5,434 bases of DNA from CAYWJT01 sp964458655 (lineage in GTDB: Bacteria; Acidobacteriota; Aminicenantia; Aminicenantales; Saccharicenantaceae). Every line of letters starts with the position of its first letter. Within the stretch, counting starts at the first letter, position 1. Below are positions 1 to 5,434 of the stretch, piece after piece. Made by a program: the position numbers and the translations under genes. The notes under the pieces are model-generated. The model ran no database searches and was not told where the DNA came from. It saw only the letters and a program-made list of their open reading frames with translations. Location: positions 1 to 5,434 of the forward strand of contig CAYWJT010000092.1 of NCBI GenBank assembly GCA_964458655.1, given 5' to 3'.

Positions 1-1
1 C

Positions 2-2863
2 ATCTACGCTATGCTACCCGTTGATGCACGCAGGGCCATCGAACTCTTCCGGGAGTGCCTCGGCCAGGCCGCGCGATCTAAGGACGTCCGGAATGAGCGA
101 GAGGCCCGGTTCAGCCTCGGGGTTCTGTACTGGAACGTCGGCGACCTCAAGCTTTCCAGAGAGCAATTCCTTGCGGCCTCCTCGCTGGCGGACCGTTCGG
201 CCGACGATAGCGCCGCGTCCCATGCCCGGTCGGCCCTAAAGATCATCGACCTTTACCTGCAGGGTAAAAGCCTGTTCGCCGCCGGCAAACACGGGGAGGC
301 GATCAAGTCATACGACGAAGCCATCGCTCTTTCCCGCGTGGTCAATATCAGCGATTTCGAGCTCAAGTGCGGCCGCTTGGCCAGCCTGGCTTACTGGGAA
401 CTCAACGATTACGGCACGTTCTACGCCCTCAACAGGAAGAACCTGGACCTGGCCGTGAAACTGCGCCATATAAAAGAAGAGGTCCGGGCCTTGAACAACC
501 TCGGCGCCTACTTCATCAAAATGGGCAGCTTCGCCACCGCCCTCGGATACCTGGAAAAGGCGCGTTCGGAAGCGAAGGCGAATAACATATTGACCGACCT
601 GGCGGACCTGTCCTTGAATATCGGGGTCATCATGGCTAACCTGGGGAATTTCGACGGGTCCATAAGCTACCTCAACGAAGCCCTGGGCATATTCAGCTCA
701 CTCGGCGACAACAGCTCCGTGGCCGAGACCATGAACAACATCGGCCATACCCTGAGGCTGAAGGCGGTCACTGAGGGTGATGCGGAAGCTTTCCTGGAGG
801 CCAAGAAGTACTTCGAGCAGGCCCTGCGGACGGCCAGGGAGCTGAAAAACGACTACCTGCAGATGGCTTCATACATCAACATCGGCATCATTTACTCCCA
901 TCTCAACCTTTATGACAAAGCGTTTGAATATCAACTCCAAGCAGAAAAACTTGCAACTAGTAAGAACCGCGTCTATCAGCTCGGCAAAATCTACAACAAC
1001 ATGGGCATCATCCAGGCCAAGCTCGGAGAAGACAGGAAATCCGTGCAGTATTTCGATAAGGCTCTGGAGCTGGCATCCCGTTTCCCGTCAGGCTCATTCA
1101 TCTGGGAAACATTCCTCGAGTTGGGAAACAAGAATCGGGCCCTCGGCAAGGACGAAGAGAGCCTCAAGTTTTATAAGGACTCCATCGCGCTCATCGAAGA
1201 CACCCGTTCCAAGATCGTCATCGAGGACCTCAAGGCCAGCTACTTCGGCGCCGACAGAAGGATGGAAGCCTACCAGAACCTCATCGACCTGCTCGTCACT
1301 CTTGACCAAACGCGCCCGGGCCAGGGATACGCCGAAGAAGCCTATCACTACCTCGAGAGGGCCAAGGCCAGAGCCTTTCTCGACAGCCTCGAGGTCTCCG
1401 AGGTCGACATCACCCAGGGCATAGACCCCAAGCTCCTGTTCAGGGAAAAGCACCTGACAAGGGAGATTTCCAGGGCCTACACCAGCCTGCTGACTGCCGA
1501 TATCTCGGAAGACGACAGGCGTCTTACCATGGAGCGAGTGAAAGAACTCGAAGAGCAGCTCTCCGCCCTGAAGAATGAGATTCGGCTTTCAAGCCCCGCC
1601 TACGCCGACCTCAAGTACCCGACGGCCATGACCTTCTCAGAGGTCAAAAAGCAAGTCGGCGGCAAGGAATCGGCCTACCTGGCCTATTCGCTCGGAGAAA
1701 AGAGCTCGCTCGCCTTCCTCATCACGGCGGACGGCCTGCAAACGGCCCGCCTGCCCGGCAGGAACGACATAAGGGCCAAAGTCATAGCCTACCGCCGGAT
1801 CCTTTCCGACCCCCAGACGACTGATTTCAAGCTGGGTGAGGAGCTTTTCCGGGAACTCGTCCCGATGAAAATAGGCCCCGCCGTCAGGAAAATAATCATA
1901 ATCCCCGACGACATCCTGAACATACTGCCTTTTGAAGCCCTCGCGGTCAGCGCTGAACCCCTGCGCTGGCTCGCCGAGGACTATGCCGTGAGTTACGCCC
2001 CTTCCGTTACCTCGCTGGCGGCTCTCCAGAAGAGGCGCTCGTCAGGCCGCCGGCCGGGCCGGTCCATCCTGGCCGTCGGTGACCCTGTCTACCAGAGCTT
2101 CGTGAAGAACGGCTCAGGCGAGAGCCCGCTCGAAATAAACCCCGAGTTCGGACCCTGGGCGGCCGCGGGCTTCGAACGCCTGCGCTTTTCAGGCTACGAA
2201 GCGGCCGGAGCCGCGTCCCTGTTCAAGTCCGGCAAGGCCCAGGTCCTGCTGGGCGAAAAGGCCACCGAGGACGCCTTCAAGGCCGCGCCTCTCCCGGACT
2301 ACAGGATCATCCATCTCGCGACCCACGCCTTCGTCGACGACCGCAACCCTCTTCGGTCTTCGGTCGTGCTCACCCTCGACCGCGACCCCAACGAAGACGG
2401 CCTGCTCCAGATGAGGGAGATCTTCAACCTGAAGCTGAACGCCGACCTCGTGACGCTTTCCGCCTGCCAGACGGGCCTCGGCCAGTTCATCAAGGGCGAA
2501 GGCATCTCCGGGATAAACCGGGCCTTTTTCTATGCCGGGGCTTCGTCCGTCTGCATCAGCCTCTGGGCGGTCAACGATGAAGCCACCTACCAACTTATGA
2601 ACCGCTTCTACCTGCACATCAGGTCGGGCGTGACGGTCAAGGAAGCCCTGCGGACGACCAAGCTCGAGATGATACGGTCGGGCGTCCTGTCCCACCCTTA
2701 CTACTGGGCGCCCTTCATCGTTTCGGGCAAGAGCGACATCAGGGTTTACTCCCGAACCTCCCTCCCGGCTCTGTGGCTGGCCGTGCCCTTGCTCATCGGC
2801 CTGGCGGCCGCCGCGACGGCCAGGACAAAGATCAACTCAAAGCGCAAGCAGCATTCAAGGTAG
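2..2863 (+). CDS. TPR-repeat protein with C-terminal CHAT (caspase-like) protease domain and a C-terminal membrane anchor; 5' partial
   Basis: Numbering starts at the ATG at 11, but the frame is open to the window edge and no ribosome binding site precedes that ATG, so the true start is probably upstream. Residues about 30-400 are helical TPR-type repeats, for example 159-190, 199-230, 285-317 and 325-358, with repeated N-N-x-G and A-L/A-x-x-Y/F patterns. A charged, probably coiled-coil linker follows (about 475-530). Residues about 550-908 form a CHAT domain: IPDDILNILPFEAL (631-644), HLATHAF (768-774) and LSACQTG (816-822). H772 and C819 fit the expected His-Cys dyad, so the protease should be active. 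A hydrophobic segment (918-937) is followed by a basic tail. TPR-CHAT proteins are usually read as sensors whose repeats bind a partner and control a caspase-like peptidase; the substrate here is unknown. The gene is GC-rich and convergent with its right neighbour. The domain call is firm, the biological role is not. Confidence 0.93.
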   Translation: MYAMLPVDARRAIELFRECLGQAARSKDVRNEREARFSLGVLYWNVGDLKLSREQFLAASSLADRSADDSAASHARSALKIIDLYLQGKSLFAAGKHGEAIKSYDEAIALSRVVNISDFELKCGRLASLAYWELNDYGTFYALNRKNLDLAVKLRHIKEEVRALNNLGAYFIKMGSFATALGYLEKARSEAKANNILTDLADLSLNIGVIMANLGNFDGSISYLNEALGIFSSLGDNSSVAETMNNIGHTLRLKAVTEGDAEAFLEAKKYFEQALRTARELKNDYLQMASYINIGIIYSHLNLYDKAFEYQLQAEKLATSKNRVYQLGKIYNNMGIIQAKLGEDRKSVQYFDKALELASRFPSGSFIWETFLELGNKNRALGKDEESLKFYKDSIALIEDTRSKIVIEDLKASYFGADRRMEAYQNLIDLLVTLDQTRPGQGYAEEAYHYLERAKARAFLDSLEVSEVDITQGIDPKLLFREKHLTREISRAYTSLLTADISEDDRRLTMERVKELEEQLSALKNEIRLSSPAYADLKYPTAMTFSEVKKQVGGKESAYLAYSLGEKSSLAFLITADGLQTARLPGRNDIRAKVIAYRRILSDPQTTDFKLGEELFRELVPMKIGPAVRKIIIIPDDILNILPFEALAVSAEPLRWLAEDYAVSYAPSVTSLAALQKRRSSGRRPGRSILAVGDPVYQSFVKNGSGESPLEINPEFGPWAAAGFERLRFSGYEAAGAASLFKSGKAQVLLGEKATEDAFKAAPLPDYRIIHLATHAFVDDRNPLRSSVVLTLDRDPNEDGLLQMREIFNLKLNADLVTLSACQTGLGQFIKGEGISGINRAFFYAGASSVCISLWAVNDEATYQLMNRFYLHIRSGVTVKEALRTTKLEMIRSGVLSHPYYWAPFIVSGKSDIRVYSRTSLPALWLAVPLLIGLAAAATARTKINSKRKQHSR
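2762..2821 (+). other. C-terminal transmembrane segment of the TPR-CHAT protein
   Basis: Residues 918-937 of the CHAT protein are an uninterrupted run of Leu, Ala, Val, Ile, Trp and Gly, about 20 residues long, which fits one membrane-spanning helix. The 13 residues after it contain seven basic residues (counting His) and no acidic ones. By the positive-inside rule the tail should be cytoplasmic, which would put the TPR and CHAT domains outside the cytoplasm if the unseen N-terminus carries a signal peptide. If it does not, the protein would be tail-anchored with its domains in the cytoplasm. Confidence 0.7.
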
Positions 2864-3024
2864 ACGACCGGTTCTAAGACCGTGCTTTTCCAGCATCCGG
2901 TAGAGCTGCCTCCTGCTCTTACCCAGTTGCCTCGCAGCCAGAGTCTTGTTCCAGTGGCAGCGGTCGAGCAGGGCGACTAGCTGTTCGGAAGAGATGGCGT
3001 CCTTTGCCCGCGGTTCCTCCCGGT

Positions 3025-3055
3025 CGAATCTAATTTCAGCTGGGGCCCTAAAAAG
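3025..3055. other. Probable left boundary of the AT-rich restriction-modification island
   Basis: Composition changes sharply here. Left of about 3025 the sequence is GC-rich with host-like codon use in both the CHAT gene and the Fis HTH; right of about 3055 it is AT-rich through to the window end. The break falls where the Fis-domain frame loses resemblance to its family and just outside the operon's terminator. No target-site duplication, att-like repeat, integrase or transposase is visible, and the other island end is outside the window, so the mechanism cannot be inferred. Confidence 0.6.
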
Positions 3056-3077
3056 CCATTTTATAACAATAAATGGC
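3050..3077 (-). terminator. Rho-independent terminator of the restriction-modification operon
   Basis: Read on the minus strand, a perfect 7-bp inverted repeat (GCCATTT at 3077-3071, AAATGGC at 3061-3055) with a 9-base loop, where two more A-T pairs can form, is followed at once by five T residues (3054-3050). It starts 8 bases after the endonuclease stop codon (3086-3088). Position, orientation and T-tract all fit intrinsic termination of the methyltransferase-endonuclease transcript. The stem is AT-rich, so efficiency may be moderate. On the + strand there is no T-tract after the stem, so it should not terminate the CHAT gene. Confidence 0.7.
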
Positions 3078-3085
3078 ACTTATTA

Positions 3086-4870
3086 TCAATTAGTTATAAC
3101 TTCATATATTTGGGGAATCCCAGTTTTCCCCTCTCGGATTTTTAGGGCATCATCAAGAGCACTACCAAAATGTGCTATTTCCCATTTTTCCCTATTTATT
3201 ATCCTTATTATAAAATCTACATTATAAGGCTTCCATGTTGTAATTCGATTATTAACGCCAAATGCAATGCCAATAAATATCCTTTTCGGTTCCATTAATT
3301 CGCCAAGATTGTGAACCGTTTCTATAAGAGCTTCTTTTTTAGACTTCACATCGCGGATCTCATTCATTTTCCTAATTGCCGCTTCAATCTCTCGTTTATT
3401 AAATATGCACTTGCTTTCTTCTAAAGCTATGTCAGGTCCACCACATTTCTGCGGAAGCCAAGCAATTACATCTATGTACATCCGGGACTGCGCCCTTCCT
3501 TTTGCCCTTTCTGGTAGAATTGCAGCATCCCCTTGCGCTCCAGGGTAGCTTACCGAGATCACCCTAAATTCATTTGGCTGCAATACCGAATGAACAACAA
3601 CAAATGTTACTTCATCCTCATTTATATCATAATCCTTAATTGGAGCAATGTTTAGCGGCTCACCTATAATTTCGAATCCTCTTGTTTCTTTAATAAAATC
3701 ATAATTCGAGTTTGATTCTATACTAAACAATGAATTTCGATTCCATTTGATTTCAGCTTCAATCGTATCTTCATAATCATGAAGAATAAAGCCGTCACAT
3801 AATTCAAGGATACAACGAGCTACTTTATTCATATTTATTGAACTAAGCTTATTTTTTATTTTTATGGTTACATCATAAGTTTTATTACACTTTTTATTGA
3901 TATTAGTAATTGCTTTAATAAGATTACGATCTAGGCCTTCTTCTGTTGCTTGCTTGACAAAATACCTAATTAATTTGTTAATGTCTGAATCTGCGCTTTT
4001 CTTTATACAATATCTAAAATACGTTTTTGTATATCCTCCAATTAAAGAAATAAATGTTATTATGCCTCGATCTGGGTCAGCTGCATGGCTAAAACGGTTA
4101 AGTTTTATCGTGATTGATTGGTCGGATACATAGATTCTTGGATGCCTTCTTATAGCTCTCCTTTGCCACTCTTTTAGTAAATTTTCTAGCCCTAATGCAC
4201 TATCAACGTTTTTTTCATATTCACAATAATTATTATCTTCTGCAAGTTTACTTAGCATGATGCTTGTAAACGCACTGGGGCTTTTTATTTTATTTCCATG
4301 CTCGCCGATAATAACGCCTGTATAGGTGAGAATATTTTCTGCGATCGATATAACATTAACTGGTGGGCACGAAAGGTTTATCTTATCGCGGACCAGAATG
4401 GTAGGATTATCTTTAATACTAGGCCAACGCCCCATTATAAATCCTTTATAACCAAGACGCTCCTTAAGTATTTTCGCAACGGAAAGCGGATTAAAATCAG
4501 TTAAGCCTCCATGGGCCCTGTCTGATGTTTTTTCACCAGCTATCTTAAGGTATATCCCCCCTACCATTGCGGCCGATATTGCGCCAATGGCCCTCTGTAA
4601 CTCATGATCTTCTGTAAGAACGGCTTCGGAAAATTCACCTATCACCAGAGGAATTTCTTTGTCATTTATAACAACCGTAATTAAGAAATCTGGTGTTGTA
4701 AGGGAATATATCGCCCCAATGCAATTTTTAAATGAAAGCGGAATATTAGTCGGTCTCCTTATTAGTTTAATAGGGATATTTTTATTTGTAATCGCCAGCC
4801 CTTTCTTAACGCCCGGCACAACAAATGCCATCGCCTGTTCTAAGCATTCAAAATAAACTCTTATCTCCAT
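3086..4870 (-). CDS. Putative type II restriction endonuclease (594 aa, unassigned family)
   Basis: I do not recognise this protein as a named enzyme. The call rests on context and motifs. It starts 7 bp after a DNA methyltransferase stop codon on the same strand and ends at a terminator, the usual place for a partner endonuclease. Two segments resemble PD-(D/E)xK nuclease cores. The first is residues 60-93: P60-D61, a hydrophobic strand, then E79 in GEFSEAV and the helix start EDHELQR, with Ser where the catalytic Lys is expected. The second is residues 464-487: MYIDVIAWLP with D467, then IALEESK giving E485-x-K487, a classical spacing. The region between (about 200-380) is Lys/Asn/Ile-rich and may hold target recognition. 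No signal peptide, membrane segment, helicase or HNH motif was seen, so a cytoplasmic enzyme without ATP use is expected. Codon use is AT-rich with frequent ATA and AAA/AAT, unlike the CHAT gene. Another defence-related or accessory function cannot be excluded. Confidence 0.65.
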   Translation of the reverse strand: MEIRVYFECLEQAMAFVVPGVKKGLAITNKNIPIKLIRRPTNIPLSFKNCIGAIYSLTTPDFLITVVINDKEIPLVIGEFSEAVLTEDHELQRAIGAISAAMVGGIYLKIAGEKTSDRAHGGLTDFNPLSVAKILKERLGYKGFIMGRWPSIKDNPTILVRDKINLSCPPVNVISIAENILTYTGVIIGEHGNKIKSPSAFTSIMLSKLAEDNNYCEYEKNVDSALGLENLLKEWQRRAIRRHPRIYVSDQSITIKLNRFSHAADPDRGIITFISLIGGYTKTYFRYCIKKSADSDINKLIRYFVKQATEEGLDRNLIKAITNINKKCNKTYDVTIKIKNKLSSINMNKVARCILELCDGFILHDYEDTIEAEIKWNRNSLFSIESNSNYDFIKETRGFEIIGEPLNIAPIKDYDINEDEVTFVVVHSVLQPNEFRVISVSYPGAQGDAAILPERAKGRAQSRMYIDVIAWLPQKCGGPDIALEESKCIFNKREIEAAIRKMNEIRDVKSKKEALIETVHNLGELMEPKRIFIGIAFGVNNRITTWKPYNVDFIIRIINREKWEIAHFGSALDDALKIREGKTGIPQIYEVITN

Positions 4871-4877
4871 TCTTAAT

Positions 4878-5434
4878 TCATCTCTTAAAAAGAATTATAT
4901 GCTCCATTTTCCCCTTTTGTCTAAACGCAGAATTAAACATTTTACTAGATAGGTCCTGGCTATAATCAATTTTATCAATAAACTTCATTCCAACTTGGTT
5001 CGCTAAATCTATTATTATCTTATCTCCATTTATCCGTATTCCGTTAATGATGGAATCGCCGATAATAAAAACTGCAATTCCGTCTTTTTTTAGAAATGTG
5101 CCTATTTTTTCGAAACTCTTTTTCATATCGTTAATATAATATTCGAGTCCTTGCTTTTTACTTGAATGCTTATCTCTTGATCCTATTTCTTTATTTTGTA
5201 CATATTTATAATCGTATCCGAGCCAGTACATCCTTAATTTATGATATAAATAATAATCATACGTATTTGCATATGGAGGAGAAGTAACAACTAAATCTGC
5301 TTTTTTTGCACCAATCATAGGCAAATTTCTTATATCATCCCAAATTACTCTTATGTTGGAATTGCTAGCCTTCTTTAAAAAATCTCTCATACGCTCGTTC
5401 ATATCATGTATTTTTTTTACATATAGATTAATTA
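4878..5434 (-). CDS. DNA methyltransferase (N4-cytosine or N6-adenine), C-terminal part; 5' end beyond window
   Basis: Numbering is from the ATG at 5402; the frame stays open to the window edge, so that ATG is probably internal. D-L-V-V-TSPPY (residues 36-44, bases 5285-5271) is catalytic motif IV of amino-methyltransferases, and the following A-N-T-Y-D-Y-Y and H-K-L-R-M-Y-W-L-G stretch is common in one group of DNA methylases. A strand matching the region before motif IV (IRVIWDDIRNL, 17-27) precedes it, and a later strand (KKDGIAVFIIGDS, 105-117) and the C-terminal MEHIILFKR complete the fold. The SAM-binding F/P-x-G-x-G motif is absent from the visible part and should lie upstream, which implies the motif I before motif IV order. 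It would protect host DNA from the downstream endonuclease. TSPPY leans toward N4-cytosine, but N6-adenine enzymes can also carry it. No control (C) protein gene is visible between the two genes. Confidence 0.88.
   Translation of the reverse strand, partial: INLYVKKIHDMNERMRDFLKKASNSNIRVIWDDIRNLPMIGAKKADLVVTSPPYANTYDYYLYHKLRMYWLGYDYKYVQNKEIGSRDKHSSKKQGLEYYINDMKKSFEKIGTFLKKDGIAVFIIGDSIINGIRINGDKIIIDLANQVGMKFIDKIDYSQDLSSKMFNSAFRQKGKMEHIILFKR
4881..4886 (-). promoter_or_regulatory. Possible ribosome binding site of the endonuclease gene
   Basis: AAGAGA on the minus strand ends 10 bases before the ATG at 4870. It is formed by the last two sense codons (Lys-Arg) of the methyltransferase gene, so ribosomes finishing the methylase could reload for the endonuclease. 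The match to the anti-Shine-Dalgarno sequence is weak, which would keep endonuclease output low relative to methylase. It supports the chosen start, since no stronger site lies nearby. Confidence 0.35.

Larger units (their letters stand above)
2855..3079 (-). pseudogene. Orphan Fis-type helix-turn-helix, C-terminal remnant of a sigma-54-dependent (NtrC-family) regulator
   Basis: The 74-codon frame ends in a typical Fis-family DNA-binding domain (residues about 33-68): a first helix around LVALLDRC, then WNKTLAARQLGKSRRQLYRM, which carries the W-N-K-x-x-A-A-x-x-L-G-x-S-R-x-x-L-Y-R signature. This domain normally sits at the extreme C-terminus of NtrC-type activators, after a AAA+ domain of about 240 residues. 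No AAA+ sequence (GAFTGA, Walker motifs) is present upstream: an in-frame TAA lies at 3080-3082, directly before the only candidate start, a GTG at 3077-3079 without a ribosome binding site. The first 10 or so codons come from a transcription terminator and the AT-rich neighbour, so they are not native. The 3' end overlaps the CHAT gene by 9 bp. Best read as a gene cut by arrival of the AT-rich island. A functional stand-alone Fis-like protein, or an assembly join, is less likely but possible. Confidence 0.7.

Noticed and set aside
912..1424. Plus-strand 170-codon frame inside the TPR region
   Set aside because: Its Ser/Arg/Thr-rich translation has no recognisable motif; it is an out-of-frame shadow of the TPR-CHAT gene.
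2189..2695. Minus-strand 168-codon open frame antisense to the CHAT domain
   Set aside because: It lies wholly opposite the conserved CHAT motifs, is rich in Gly, Arg, Glu and Val as expected for a GC-rich shadow frame, and shows no domain.
2867..2890. Possible terminator for the CHAT gene (CGGT/ACCG hairpin followed by TGCTTTT)
   Set aside because: The stem is only 4 bp and the T run is short and offset; the bases also encode the end of the Fis HTH frame. Too weak to call.
3042..3050. Palindromic GGGGCCC at the composition break as a possible recombination site
   Set aside because: A six-base palindrome is expected by chance, and no second copy or flanking repeat was seen.
3897..4504. Plus-strand frames of 78 and 68 codons opposite the putative endonuclease
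   Set aside because: No ribosome binding sites or motifs; they are antisense shadows of the 594-residue gene.
2..5434. CHAT protease and the restriction-modification genes as one defence system
   Set aside because: They are on opposite strands, convergent, differ strongly in composition, and are separated by a terminator and a broken regulator, so adjacency looks incidental.

Overview
This window joins two DNA segments of different character. Positions 1 to about 3025 are GC-rich. They carry the end of a large tetratricopeptide-repeat (TPR) protein with a C-terminal CHAT caspase-like protease domain on the + strand. Overlapping its tail, on the opposite strand, is a short Fis-type helix-turn-helix (HTH) segment that looks like the C-terminus of a sigma-54 (NtrC-family) regulator. 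From about 3055 to the right edge the DNA is clearly AT-rich and carries two minus-strand genes. These are the C-terminal part of a DNA methyltransferase (running in from beyond the right edge) and, 7 bp downstream, a complete 594-residue protein that is most likely the partner restriction endonuclease.

The likely host is a GC-rich bacterium that has TPR-CHAT proteins and sigma-54 enhancer-binding regulators, for example Acidobacteriota, Aminicenantes-like lineages or Deltaproteobacteria sensu lato. The lineage is an inference and weakly held: there is no marker gene here. The AT-rich right part has the composition of a recently acquired restriction-modification island.

Layout: 2-2863 (+) TPR-CHAT protein, 5' end missing; 2855-3079 (-) orphan Fis HTH, convergent with it and sharing 9 bp; 3050-3077 (-) a hairpin plus T-tract that should end the restriction-modification transcript; 3086-4870 (-) putative endonuclease; 4878-5434 (-) methyltransferase, N-terminal part outside the window. 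No stretch longer than about 300 bases lacks a gene. I saw no tRNA, rRNA, CRISPR array, insertion sequence or integrase.

How the parts relate: methyltransferase and endonuclease appear to form one operon, modification gene first, closed by its own terminator. The left end of this island seems to lie inside what was once a sigma-54 regulator gene, of which only the DNA-binding tail remains. The TPR-CHAT gene is host sequence, points toward the island and is not in an operon with it. The most interesting item is the 594-residue protein. I cannot assign it to a named endonuclease family, and it shows two separate segments that resemble PD-(D/E)xK nuclease cores.
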